In this document: piece by piece, positions 13,149 to 21,983 of the stretch | Layout: each line of letters begins with the position of its first letter | How positions within the stretch are numbered: position 1 is the first letter of the stretch | DNA from: Streptomyces sp. Ag109_O5-10 | GTDB lineage: Bacteria; Actinomycetota; Actinomycetes; Streptomycetales; Streptomycetaceae | Length of the DNA: 64,000 bases | Assembly (NCBI RefSeq): GCF_900105755.1 | Contig: NZ_FNTQ01000001.1 | Span: 8,556,001 to 8,620,000 of the forward strand | Direction: 5' to 3' | The notes under the pieces: generated by a model | Database searches by the model: none | Told to the model about the DNA's origin: nothing | What the model saw: only the letters and a program-made list of their open reading frames with translations | Program-made: the position numbers and the translations under genes

Positions 13149-15965
13149 TCACGCCAGCTGCCGTCGCACCAGTTCGTGCAGGCGCCCGCCGGTGTCGGCG
13201 AGCAGCTGGGCGGGCGGGCCCTGCTGGGCGACCTTGCCGTCCTCCATCACGATCACCCGGTCGGCGTCCAGGACCGTGGACAGCCGGTGGGCGATCACGA
13301 TCCGGGTGGCGTTCAGCTTGCGGGTGCTCTCGATGACCGTGCGCTGGGTGTCGTTGTCGAGCGCACTCGTCGCCTCGTCGAAGAAGAGGATGCGCGGGCG
13401 CCGGATCAGCGCCTGGGCGATCATCAGCCGCTGCCGCTGGCCGCCGGAGATCGCACCGCTTCCGGCGACGATGGTGTGCAGTCCCATCGGCATCCGCTTG
13501 ATGTCCTCCGCGAGTCCGGCCATCTCGGCCGCCGCCATCGCCTCCTCGGGGGTGTACGGCTCGGTGCCGCAGATGACGTCCAGGATCGAGCCGGTGAACG
13601 GCTGCGCGTGCTGGAGCACCACCCCGCACTGGCGGCGGACCGCCGACTGGTCGAGGGCGCCCAGGTCCTGGCCGTCGTACAGCACGCTTCCGGAAACCGG
13701 TTTGTCGAAGCCGATCAGCAGCCGCAGCAGGGTCGACTTGCCGCAGCCGCTGGGGCCGACGACCGCCACGAACTCGCCCGGGCGGACGGCGAAGGAGACG
13801 TCGTCCAGGACCAGCGGACCGTCGTCCGAGTAACGGAAGGACAGGCGCCGGGCCTCCACGGCGCCGGACAGCGGGCCGGGGCGGGTGCTTGCGGTGCGGA
13901 CCTCGGGGGCGGCCTCCAGGACCGGCTTGATCTCCTCGAAGAGGGGGAGCGCGGCCACCGCCGACACGAAGGAACCGGTCAGCTGGGTGACCGAGGTGAG
14001 CAGCATCGTCACCGACGTGTTGAAGGTGAGGAAGGCCGCCGCGTCCATGGCGCCCCGCGCCGGGCCCGCGAGCAGCATGAACATCAGCAGGGTGCAGACC
14101 GGCAGGTAGACCGAGCCCAGCACCGTGGTCAGGTTCTTGATCCGGCCCACCTTCTGCTGGAGCTCCCGGCTGCGCGCGAACTCGCCCGCCCAGGCCGCGT
14201 ACGCGTAGTTCTCGGCGGCCGCCACCCGCAGCTTGGGCAGGCCCCGCAGGGTCTGGAAGGCCTGGTTGTTCAGCTTGTTGCCGAGCACCACGAGCTTGCG
14301 CTGCCAGCGCACCTGCCACAGCCCGAGCCCGAGGAACAGCGCGCCGATGACGACCAGCATGGCAAGCGCCGCCAGCGCCATCGGCACGCTGAACCAGAAC
14401 AGCAGACCCAGGTTCATCACCCCGACGGTCACCGACTGGGCGACCACCGGGCCGACCCCCGCCAGCAGCCGGCGCATCGCGCTGACGCCCATCGCCGCGC
14501 TGGCCAGCTCACCGGTCGAGCGCTGGGTGAAGAACCTGGTCGGCAGCCGCAGCAGCCGGTCCCAGACGGCCGGTTGCAGGGTCGCCTCGATACGGCCCTC
14601 CAGGCGCAGGATGGTCAGGTTCTCCAGCAGCGTGAACGCGGCCGACACCACGGCGCTGACGATCACCGCCAGGCAGACCTGCACGATCAGGTCCGTCTGG
14701 GCCTTCGGCACGTAGTCGCCCAGCACCCTGCCGGTGGCGATCGGCACCAGGGCGCCGATCGCCACGGTCACCAGCCCGGCCAGCAGCAGGTTGGCCAGGT
14801 CGCCGCGCGTACCGCGCAGGCTGAACCGGAGCAGGCCGAGCGGGCTGAGCGCCTTGTCGGGCAGCGGCCGGTAGAACATCACCGCGCGCGGCTCGAACTC
14901 CGGCGCGTTCGCCTTCTCGATCGGGGTCTCGCGGCCGGTCGCCGGATGGACGGCCACATAGCCGCCCCGCCGCCACAGCAGGGCCACCGGAGCGCCGGAC
15001 AGGGCGCGGTGTCCGACCAGCGGGCCGACGTTGTCGTGCCACCAGCGCCCGTCGAGCCGTATCGCCCGGGTGCGGACCCGGGAGGCGAGGGCCACCCGTT
15101 CGACCGGGTCGATGCGGTCGCTCTCGGTGCCGCCCTGCGCGGGCTCGGCGAGGGTGATGCCCGCGGCCTCGGCGACCAGTCTGCAGGCCGCGTAGGAGGC
15201 GTCGGCGTCGGCGGCCGTGGTGCGCTTGGCCGCCTTGCCGATGGAGGCGAGGAGCGTGCGGTCGGCCTGGGCCCGGACCGCCTCACCGGCCTTGATACCG
15301 GCCGCCGTCCGCGTCTCGTGGGTGCGCTCCAGCTGCTCGATCCACCGGTCGAGGGTGGTGAGCAGCCGGTACTGCTGGTCGACCATGCTCTGCCACAGCG
15401 CGGGGTCCATCAGCAGGTCGGCGGCCGCCTCCGCGCCGTACAGCGAGCCGTACTGCACGCTGCCCGGCGGCACCTGCATCCAGAAGACGTCGTCGTCGGT
15501 GGGGGCCGTGGCCCGCTCGCCGTCGGTCATCGGGGCCTGGAAGAGAACGGACAGGCCGCGGCCGACGCCGAGCGCGAGCGCGTACTCCACGGGGCTCGTG
15601 GTCGGCGGGACGTACTGGGGGGTGCCGTACTCGTCGTAGGACCAGGTCTGGGTGCTGGACGGCTGGTACAGCTCGCGCAGGCCGATGCGGTGCACGACGC
15701 AGTCCCGCAACGGGCGGGCCACCAGCGTGTGCTGCGGTCCCGCGACCGGGCCGAGCAGCAGCGCGCCGGCCTCCAGGCGGCCCAGGTGGTGCCAGTGGCC
15801 CTGCTGTTCGGCGTCCACCGCGAACAGGTCGAGGGCGCCGGACGCCACCAGCCACAGCACCTGCGGGCCTTCGAGGTCGAGGCGGGTGAAGCCGGTGCAG
15901 TCGATCCGGTTGCCCAGTGCCCCGAACGCCCCGAGTACGAGGTCGCCTTGGTCCACGGTCGTCAT
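13149..15965 (-). CDS. NHLM bacteriocin-system ABC transporter, permease/ATP-binding subunit
   Basis: A 938-residue half-exporter with a long N-terminal extension. Residues 1-140 form a cyclic-nucleotide-binding-like beta domain (LDLEGPQVLWLVASGALDLF), residues about 140-370 are variable, the membrane domain spans about 390-680 with five to six segments, and the ATPase domain (about 700-935) has Walker A GPSGCGKST, signature SGGQRQR and Walker B ILFFDEATS. This architecture matches the ATP-binding protein of nitrile-hydratase-leader-type peptide (NHLP/NHLM) export systems and lacks the C39 peptidase. It is the last gene of a four-gene operon, starting 1 bp after the peptidase-ABC gene, and probably forms a heterodimeric exporter with it. 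Confidence 0.92.
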   Translation of the reverse strand: MTTVDQGDLVLGAFGALGNRIDCTGFTRLDLEGPQVLWLVASGALDLFAVDAEQQGHWHHLGRLEAGALLLGPVAGPQHTLVARPLRDCVVHRIGLRELYQPSSTQTWSYDEYGTPQYVPPTTSPVEYALALGVGRGLSVLFQAPMTDGERATAPTDDDVFWMQVPPGSVQYGSLYGAEAAADLLMDPALWQSMVDQQYRLLTTLDRWIEQLERTHETRTAAGIKAGEAVRAQADRTLLASIGKAAKRTTAADADASYAACRLVAEAAGITLAEPAQGGTESDRIDPVERVALASRVRTRAIRLDGRWWHDNVGPLVGHRALSGAPVALLWRRGGYVAVHPATGRETPIEKANAPEFEPRAVMFYRPLPDKALSPLGLLRFSLRGTRGDLANLLLAGLVTVAIGALVPIATGRVLGDYVPKAQTDLIVQVCLAVIVSAVVSAAFTLLENLTILRLEGRIEATLQPAVWDRLLRLPTRFFTQRSTGELASAAMGVSAMRRLLAGVGPVVAQSVTVGVMNLGLLFWFSVPMALAALAMLVVIGALFLGLGLWQVRWQRKLVVLGNKLNNQAFQTLRGLPKLRVAAAENYAYAAWAGEFARSRELQQKVGRIKNLTTVLGSVYLPVCTLLMFMLLAGPARGAMDAAAFLTFNTSVTMLLTSVTQLTGSFVSAVAALPLFEEIKPVLEAAPEVRTASTRPGPLSGAVEARRLSFRYSDDGPLVLDDVSFAVRPGEFVAVVGPSGCGKSTLLRLLIGFDKPVSGSVLYDGQDLGALDQSAVRRQCGVVLQHAQPFTGSILDVICGTEPYTPEEAMAAAEMAGLAEDIKRMPMGLHTIVAGSGAISGGQRQRLMIAQALIRRPRILFFDEATSALDNDTQRTVIESTRKLNATRIVIAHRLSTVLDADRVIVMEDGKVAQQGPPAQLLADTGGRLHELVRRQLA

Positions 15966-15966
15966 C

Positions 15967-18189
15967 TCATCGCTCCCTGACCAGCGCGGCGTACGCCCCG
16001 CCGTGTGCCACCAGCTCGTCGTGCCGCCCGCGCTCCACGACCGTGCCGTGCTGGAGCACGACGATCTCGTCGCTGTCGCGGACCGTGCTCAGCCGGTGCG
16101 CGATGACGACGCAGGCGCAGCCGCGCCGCCGCAGGTTGTCCATGACGGTCAGCTCGGTCTCCGCGTCCAGCGCGCTGGTCACCTCGTCGAGGACGAGGAT
16201 GCTCGGCCGGCGCACCAGCGCCCGCGCGATCTCCAGGCGCTGGCGCTGGCCGCCGGAGAAGTTGCGGCCGTCCTGCTCGACCCTGCTGTGGATCCCGCCG
16301 GGCCGGCGCGCCACCACGTCGTACAGGGCCGCGTCGCGCAGCGCCTCCACCACGGCCTCGTCCGGGATCGACGGGTCCCACAGCGCCACGTTGTCGCGGA
16401 CCGACCCCTCGAAGAGGAAGACGTCCTGGTCGACGAAGGAGACGGAGGCGGCCAGCGCGCCGCGCGGGATGTCCTCCAGACGCCGGCCGTCGATGCGGAT
16501 CACGCCCTCCCAGGGGGCGTACAGGCCCGAGATCAGCCGGGAGACGGTGGACTTGCCGCTGCCCGAGCCGCCGACCAGGGCGACCTGGCGGCCGGGGCCG
16601 ACGGAGAGGTCGAAGCCGGTGAGCAGGGGCTTGTCCAGCGGGCTGTAGCCGAAGCTGATGTTCTCCAGCTCGACGTGGCCCTGCAGCCGCCGGGTGGAGT
16701 CGCCGGCGCCGGGGCGGGCGTAGACCGGGTCCGCCTGGAAGTTCTCCACGTCCTTGAGGCGGGCCACGTCGGCGGCGAAGTCCTGGATGCGGCCCGCGAC
16801 CCCGTTGAGCCGGGTCAGCGGGGCGGTGAAGCGGGTGACCAGGGACTGGAAGGCGACCAGGAGGCCGACCGAGATGCCGCCCTCGACCGCCCGCATGCCG
16901 CCGATCCACAGGATCAGCGCGCTGTTGACGGTGGCCAGTGTCGGGGCCACCACGCCGAGCCAGGCGCTCGGCACCCCGAGCCGCTGCTGCTCCTCGAGCG
17001 TGCTCGCGTGCTGCCCCGCCCACCTGCGGAAGTAGCCGTCCTCGCCGCCGGTCGCCTTCATCGTCTCGATCAGCTGGAGGCCGGTGTAGGAGGTGTTGGT
17101 GAGCCGGGCGGTGTCCGCGCGCAGCTTCGCGGTCCGGGTCGCACGCAGCCGTACCACGAGCCGCATCGCCACGATGTTCAGCAGGGCCACGCCGATGCCG
17201 AGGAAGGTGAGCTGGACGTCGTAGGTGTAGAGGAGCACGGCGTAGAGGACGACGACCACGGCGTCCACGCCGGCCGCCGCGAGGTCGCGGGCCAGGGTCT
17301 CGGCGACCTGGTCGTTGGACTGCAGGCGCTGCACCAGGTCGGCCGGGCTGCGCTGGGCGAAGAAGGTCACCGGCAGGCGCAGCAGGTGGCGCAGGAAGCG
17401 GGCGCTGGACAGCGTGGAGGAGACGATCCGGCCGTGCAGCAGGTTCGCCTGCTGCAGCCAGGTCAGCACCAGGGTGAGCAGGACGCAGGTGCCCATCGCG
17501 GCGAACAGCACGGTGAGCAGCGAGGTCTGGCCGCCGATGAGGAACAGGTCGATGTACTGGCGGCTGAGCGCGGGCACCGCCGCGCCCACGACCACCAGCA
17601 GCAGGCTGGCCAGGATGGCGGCCGGCATGGTGCCGGCGGTGCCGCGCAGCCGGGCCGGCATGGCACCGAGGACGCCGGGGCGCCGGCCGCCCCGCTCGAA
17701 GCCGTCGCCCGGTTCCAGGACCAGGACGACACCGGTGAAGCTGCCGTCGAACTCCTCCATCGGCACGAACCGGCGGCCCTTGGCGGGGTCGTTGATGTAC
17801 ACGCCCCGGCGGCCGAAGCGGCGGCCCATGCCGTCGTAGACGACGTAGTGGTTGAACTCCCAGAACAGGATCGCCGGTCCCTGCACGTCGGCCAGGGCGG
17901 CCAGGTCCATCTGCATGCCCTTGGCGGTGAGGCCGTAACTGCGGGCCGCCTTCAGCAGATTGCTGGCGCGCGAGCCGTCGCGGGAGACACCGCAGGCGAT
18001 GCGCAGCTCCTCCAGCGGGACATGGCGGCCGTAGTGGCCGAGGACCATGGAGAGGGAGGCGGCGCCGCACTCGACGGCCTCCATCTGGAGCACGGTGGGC
18101 GTACGGACCGTCCGGCCGCGGCCCTTGGGAACCGGACGCTTGGGCGGCGCGGCGCGGCGGCGGCCGCGGGTCTCCTGGGCGGTGGTCAC
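15967..18189 (-). CDS. NHLM bacteriocin-system peptidase/permease/ATPase (C39 peptidase ABC exporter)
   Basis: A 740-residue processing exporter (PCAT). A basic N-terminus leads into a C39 cysteine peptidase domain with catalytic Cys41 (QMEAVECGAASLSMVLGHYG), His in WEFNHYVVYDG and Asp in YINDPAKG. Six membrane segments follow (about 185-460), then an ATPase domain with Walker A GGSGSGKST, signature SGGQRQRLEIARA and Walker B ILVLDEVTS. It should cleave the double-glycine leader of the precursor encoded upstream and pump the core peptide across the membrane. The GTG at 18189 overlaps the stop of the HlyD-like gene (GTGA), showing translational coupling; the longer frame upstream is a shadow of that gene. 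Confidence 0.93.
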   Translation of the reverse strand: MTTAQETRGRRRAAPPKRPVPKGRGRTVRTPTVLQMEAVECGAASLSMVLGHYGRHVPLEELRIACGVSRDGSRASNLLKAARSYGLTAKGMQMDLAALADVQGPAILFWEFNHYVVYDGMGRRFGRRGVYINDPAKGRRFVPMEEFDGSFTGVVLVLEPGDGFERGGRRPGVLGAMPARLRGTAGTMPAAILASLLLVVVGAAVPALSRQYIDLFLIGGQTSLLTVLFAAMGTCVLLTLVLTWLQQANLLHGRIVSSTLSSARFLRHLLRLPVTFFAQRSPADLVQRLQSNDQVAETLARDLAAAGVDAVVVVLYAVLLYTYDVQLTFLGIGVALLNIVAMRLVVRLRATRTAKLRADTARLTNTSYTGLQLIETMKATGGEDGYFRRWAGQHASTLEEQQRLGVPSAWLGVVAPTLATVNSALILWIGGMRAVEGGISVGLLVAFQSLVTRFTAPLTRLNGVAGRIQDFAADVARLKDVENFQADPVYARPGAGDSTRRLQGHVELENISFGYSPLDKPLLTGFDLSVGPGRQVALVGGSGSGKSTVSRLISGLYAPWEGVIRIDGRRLEDIPRGALAASVSFVDQDVFLFEGSVRDNVALWDPSIPDEAVVEALRDAALYDVVARRPGGIHSRVEQDGRNFSGGQRQRLEIARALVRRPSILVLDEVTSALDAETELTVMDNLRRRGCACVVIAHRLSTVRDSDEIVVLQHGTVVERGRHDELVAHGGAYAALVRER

Positions 18190-18992
18190 GGGAGCAGCCA
18201 ATCGACGGGACGCTGGTCGGCCAGCCGGATCGAACCCGAGGCCAGGGTCATGGAGTCGAGCTTGAACGGCGGCCCGTCCGCCGAGGACCACCGGTAGCCG
18301 CTCTTCGTCCTCTTCGACGGGTCCAGCCGGACCAGTACGGCCACCGGTCGGCCCTTCTTGGTGAATTGTTCGCCGAGCTGGCTGTCGCCGAGGAACGCCG
18401 AGATCGACTGCGCCGACTGGGCGGCGCGGTCCACCGACCTCACATGTCCGCGCAGCACGCCGTACTCCTGCGTCGACACCGACGACACGGTCAGGTCGAC
18501 CGGGGCGTCCGCGGGGATGGACGAGGCGTTCTCGGCGGGGACGTACACCGTCGCGTAGAGCGGGTCCGAGGCGTGGGCGACCTTCTCCACGGCGGCGACG
18601 TTCGTGCCGGTCTGGATGATCTGCCCGATGGTCGCGGCGAGCGCGCTGATCCGGCCCGCGGCGACCGTGCGCACGACGGAGTCGCCCTGGCTCGTGTGCA
18701 CCTTCAGGACGGGGGAGTTCGCCGGCAGCCGCTCGCCCTGCTCGGCGAGGACCGCCGTGACCTGCCCGGCGACCGGGCTCTGCAGGATGTAGCTGCCCTG
18801 CCCGTGGGTGAGGATGGCCTGCGCGCTCACCGTGGAGGCGACCGAACCGGTCACCGCCCACACCGAGGCCGCCGCCATCACGACGACGGAGACGGACAGC
18901 GCGAGCCAGCCCTGCGGACGGGCGAACCGCACCGGAAGGTCGAGCTCCTCCGGTGACTGGAGCTTGGCGAGGGCCTGTTGGCGGAACTGCAC
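18186..18992 (-). CDS. HlyD-like periplasmic adaptor/secretion protein of the NHLM system
   Basis: A 268-residue protein with an N-terminal cytoplasmic stretch, one membrane segment (about 30-52, WLALSVSVVVMAAASVWAV) and an external biotinyl-lipoyl-like domain (GQGSYILQSPVAGQVTAVLAEQGERL). The family is called NHLM secretion protein and acts as the adaptor that couples the peptidase-ABC exporter to the exterior. In a Gram-positive cell it would extend into the cell wall. It overlaps the exporter gene by 4 bp and lies 100 bp downstream of the precursor gene, which may leave room for differential expression of the precursor. Confidence 0.88.
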   Translation of the reverse strand: MQFRQQALAKLQSPEELDLPVRFARPQGWLALSVSVVVMAAASVWAVTGSVASTVSAQAILTHGQGSYILQSPVAGQVTAVLAEQGERLPANSPVLKVHTSQGDSVVRTVAAGRISALAATIGQIIQTGTNVAAVEKVAHASDPLYATVYVPAENASSIPADAPVDLTVSSVSTQEYGVLRGHVRSVDRAAQSAQSISAFLGDSQLGEQFTKKGRPVAVLVRLDPSKRTKSGYRWSSADGPPFKLDSMTLASGSIRLADQRPVDWLLP

Positions 18993-19092
18993 GGAACTTC
19001 CCTCACCTAGGGGAGAGACACGGGTGTTTCAGAACGCCCGAGAGCCCCGGGGCCGGGATCCGGCTCCGGGACTCAACGGCGACGAGGTGCGG

Positions 19093-19308
19093 TCAGAGAC
19101 CGGCGACCAGGTTGGTGACCGGCTGGGTGTTCAGGCCGGTGACACCCTCGACGGTGCCGACGACCGTGTTGACCAGGCCGGAAACCGGGGCAACGCCGTC
19201 CACCAGGCCGGTGACGGTGCCGACGGCGTTCAGGGACAGACCGCCGGAGACGTTGTCGAGCTCGGCGTCGGAGATCTCGACGGTCTCAACCTGGGGGGTG
19301 GAGTTCAT
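19093..19308 (-). CDS. Double-glycine leader precursor peptide with a duplicated Val/Gly/Thr-rich core
   Basis: A 71-residue peptide. Residues 1-23 form a leader ending ISDAELDNVSGG, a standard C39 double-glycine cleavage site. The 48-residue core (24-71) has no Cys, Lys, Arg, His or aromatic residue and only two acids. It is built of two similar halves: 29-49 begins VGTVTGLVDG with PV at 41-42, and 50-71 begins VGTVEGVTGL with PV at 63-64; each ends with a Leu-Val pair. ATG 19308 is chosen for its AAGGGAAG about 8 bases upstream. Similar peptides are sometimes labelled type A2 lantipeptide, but no lanthionine enzyme is present and no Cys exists. It is first in the export operon and its product is the predicted cargo. 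Confidence 0.85.
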   Translation of the reverse strand: MNSTPQVETVEISDAELDNVSGGLSLNAVGTVTGLVDGVAPVSGLVNTVVGTVEGVTGLNTQPVTNLVAGL

Positions 19309-19817
19309 GATGGAACTTCCCTTCATATGGATATTCACAAGGGGGAGAGCGGCCCCCGACGCCCTTCAGGGACGAACACGGCCCTTGGGGGGACGAGCGG
19401 ACGGCCGCGACCGCGAGCGCCGGGCGCCCGTTTCCGGAAGCCCTTCGCGGCCCGCGGTGCGTTGGATCAAAGCACGCCCACGGGCCGCGCTTCCAATCAA
19501 CCATGCGTCTCACCTGGGAACTTGAGTCCCACAAGGACGCAACCGTGCAGGCGCGCGCACCGCTTGTCGGCGACTCCTTCACAAGGCGCGCGACTTCGCC
19601 CCCGCCGCACCGCTTGTGCACCCGGCGGCGAATCCGGCACTCCGGGCCAAGGGCACGGCGAGGGGCGCGCGAATGTGCAGATCCGCCGCTTCCCGTGACC
19701 CGCTTGGGTGGTGGATGTGCAGATTCCCTGAAGCAATGATTCCAGTCCGTGATCGCAACGGACCGTCGATGACCGGTTGCCGAACGTGTCGGCCTGTTCG
19801 GCCGGCCGTGCGCGAGG
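19309..19817. promoter_or_regulatory. Upstream region of the NHLP operon with a 42-bp-spaced direct repeat
   Basis: This 509-base gap carries no supported gene and must contain the operon promoter on the - strand, though I could not pick a convincing -35/-10 pair. The 10-mer ATGTGCAGAT occurs at 19673-19682 and 19715-19724, 42 bp apart (four helical turns), so two protein dimers would bind the same DNA face. CCGCTTGT also occurs twice (about 19559 and 19610). These are candidate operators. Confidence 0.4.
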
Positions 19818-20231
19818 TCAGCCCAGAATCGCGTACACCGTGCTCGCCTGTGCCGCGAGCGCACCCGACCGCTGATCGCTCATCGTGATGTCGGCGAACG
19901 CCATCCGGCGGCCCAGTTTGGTCAGCACCGCTTCGATCAGGACATCCGAACCGGTCACCGCGCGCTGGAACGAGGTCGACTGCTGCACCGTCGTCATCGG
20001 CACGAAGCCGCCCCGGGCCGCCGAGACCGCGATCACCGTCGCCGTGTCGGCGGCCGCCATCAGCGCCTGCCCCGACAGCCCGCCGCCCTCCCGCGACAGC
20101 CGGTCCGACCAGGGCAGACGCAGCACCGCCCGGTCCTCGCCCAGCGCCTCGACGGCCAGCCCCAGGTCGAGCACCCAAGGGGCGAAGTTGGCGGAGAGGA
20201 TCTTGTCGGCTTCGGCGGTGGTCATCGTCAT
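19818..20231 (-). CDS. PaaI-family hotdog-fold acyl-CoA thioesterase
   Basis: A 137-residue hotdog-fold protein. The sequence GGGLSGQALMAAADTATVIAV matches the PaaI/4HBT core helix, where the Asp in AAADTA corresponds to the catalytic acid, and TSFQRAVTGSDVLIEAVL is the central strand region. Such enzymes hydrolyse acyl-CoA thioesters, including aromatic ones, in the cytoplasm; the acyl group cannot be deduced. Two in-phase Met codons (20231 and 20225) are possible starts and neither has a strong ribosome site. It is monocistronic and diverges from the secreted protease gene. Confidence 0.85.
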   Translation of the reverse strand: MTMTTAEADKILSANFAPWVLDLGLAVEALGEDRAVLRLPWSDRLSREGGGLSGQALMAAADTATVIAVSAARGGFVPMTTVQQSTSFQRAVTGSDVLIEAVLTKLGRRMAFADITMSDQRSGALAAQASTVYAILG

Positions 20232-20438
20232 ATGGGGGATTGTTCCCGGCGCGGCCGCCCCGTACGCGGACCTGTTCCCTCATGGGCGCGCCATGGCCGA
20301 TTCATCACCGGGTCAAGCAAGTTGGCAAACGGAATTGAACGCACCACGTGACCCGCCCGTACCTATGGCCATCCAGGCGCCGCTCACGAACGACTGCCCC
20401 GCAACGGCAGACACTCCGTCCCTTGGAGGTCGAGAAGT

Positions 20439-21887
20439 TTGAGTCACAAGCGAATTCCGAAGCGCAAGGCCGCCATCGCGGTGGGCGGTGTCGCCGCGCT
20501 CGGAGCCGCGGCGTTCCTGCTGCCGATGGCCAACGCGTCCCAGGACAACGCCTCCGGCGCCACCGCTGCCCCCAAGACCCTGAAGGCCGCGGGCGCCTCG
20601 AACCTCGCCGCGCAGCTCCAGCAGCTCCTCGGCCAGGCCTTCGCCGGGTCCTACTACGACAGCGCCAAGCAGCAGCTGGTCGTCAACGTCGTCAACGGCG
20701 ACAACAACGTGGTCGCTCAGGCGGAGCAGGCCGGCGCGGTCGTGCGCCAGGTGCAGAACAGCACCTCGGCACTCGAGGCCGTCGCCAAGACCCTGAAGAC
20801 CAAGGCGACCATCCCGGGCACCGCCTGGGCCGTCGACCCGAAGACCAACAAGGTCGTGGTCACCGCCGACTCCACCGTCTCCGGCACCAAGTGGGACACC
20901 CTGCAGTCGACGGTCCAGGGCCTCGGCTCGAACATGGCGACCCTCAAGAAGTCGTCGGGCACCTTCAAGACCCTCGTCTCCGGCGGCGACGCGATCTTCT
21001 CCCAGGTGCAGAACGGCACCGTCCGCTGCTCCCTCGGCTTCAACGTCACCGCCTCGGACGGCAGCCCCGCCTTCCTGACGGCCGGTCACTGCGGGGTCGC
21101 GGCCAAGGACTGGTCCGACTCCGAGACCGGCCAGCCCATCGCCACCGTGGACCAGGCCCAGTTCCCCGGCAACGGCGACTTCTCGCTCGTCAAGTACAAC
21201 GACGCCACCACCCAGGCGCCCAGCGAGGTCAACATAGGCAACGGCCAGACCGTCGCCATCAACCAGGCCGCCGACGCCACCGTCGGCGAGACCGTGTTCC
21301 GGATGGGCTCCACCACCGGGCTGCACGACGGCCAGGTCACCGGCCTCGACGCCACCGTCAACTTCCAGAGCGAGACCGATCCCAACGGGGTCGACACCGT
21401 CACCGGTCTCATCCAGACCAACGTCTGCGCCGAGGCCGGCGACAGCGGCGGCTCGCTGTTCACTCAGGACGGCGGCGCGGTCGGCATGACCTCCGGCGGC
21501 AGCGGCGACTGCACCTCCGGCGGCGAGACCTTCTTCCAGCCGGTGACCACCGCCCTGCAGGCGACCGGCGCGACCCTCGGCGGCGCGGGCGCGGGAGCCG
21601 GCGCGGGAGCCGGTGACGGCAGCGCCACGGCCGACCCGTCCGCCACCGCCGGTGCCCAGAACGGCGCCGGCGACCAGATCGGCGGCGACCAGATCGGCGG
21701 CACCGCCGACCCGTCCGCCACCGCGGGCGACCAGAGCGGCACCGGGGACCCGACCGGCACCGGTACCGGCGACCAGTCGGGCACGGGTGCCGGGACGGGC
21801 ACCGGCGACCAGTCCGGAACGGGTGCCGGGACGGGCACCGGCGACCAGTCCGGGACCGGCGCGGACAGCACCTCGTCGTCCCACTGA
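20439..21887 (+). CDS. Secreted streptogrisin-type S1 serine protease with Gly/Thr-rich repeat tail
   Basis: A 482-residue preproprotease. It has a signal peptide (about 1-34), a propeptide (about 35-190) and a chymotrypsin-fold catalytic domain (about 195-365) with the triad His217 (LTAGHCG), Asp247 (GNGDFSLVKY) and Ser336 (AEAGDSGGSLF). Disulfide pairs typical of alpha-lytic/streptogrisin enzymes are present. The last 110 residues are unusual: an uncharged Gly/Ala then GTGTGDQSGTGA-type repeat tail, not one of the usual chitin-binding or ricin modules. Translation starts at TTG 20439, 9 bases after GGAGG. It is a secreted degradative enzyme and could be a target of the SSI encoded nearby. 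Confidence 0.92.
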   Translation: MSHKRIPKRKAAIAVGGVAALGAAAFLLPMANASQDNASGATAAPKTLKAAGASNLAAQLQQLLGQAFAGSYYDSAKQQLVVNVVNGDNNVVAQAEQAGAVVRQVQNSTSALEAVAKTLKTKATIPGTAWAVDPKTNKVVVTADSTVSGTKWDTLQSTVQGLGSNMATLKKSSGTFKTLVSGGDAIFSQVQNGTVRCSLGFNVTASDGSPAFLTAGHCGVAAKDWSDSETGQPIATVDQAQFPGNGDFSLVKYNDATTQAPSEVNIGNGQTVAINQAADATVGETVFRMGSTTGLHDGQVTGLDATVNFQSETDPNGVDTVTGLIQTNVCAEAGDSGGSLFTQDGGAVGMTSGGSGDCTSGGETFFQPVTTALQATGATLGGAGAGAGAGAGDGSATADPSATAGAQNGAGDQIGGDQIGGTADPSATAGDQSGTGDPTGTGTGDQSGTGAGTGTGDQSGTGAGTGTGDQSGTGADSTSSSH

Positions 21888-21983
21888 CCGCCCCCCGGGG
21901 ACGGCCTGCCGGCGGTTCCCCGCCGACGGTGCCGGCTCCGGGCCTCCGGCGGGAGGGACGGACCGGATCGCCGCCGGCGCGGG

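Noticed and set aside
12759..15980. 1073-codon open frame on the + strand across the SRPBCC and NHLM ABC genes
   Set aside because: Antisense and out-of-frame shadow produced by high third-position GC; composition is Arg/Gln/Gly-rich without any domain, while the - strand encodes a complete ABC exporter.
13149..19308. Lantibiotic cluster at the NHLP locus
   Set aside because: The precursor core has no Cys and no LanM, LanB/C or other modification enzyme is encoded in the operon.
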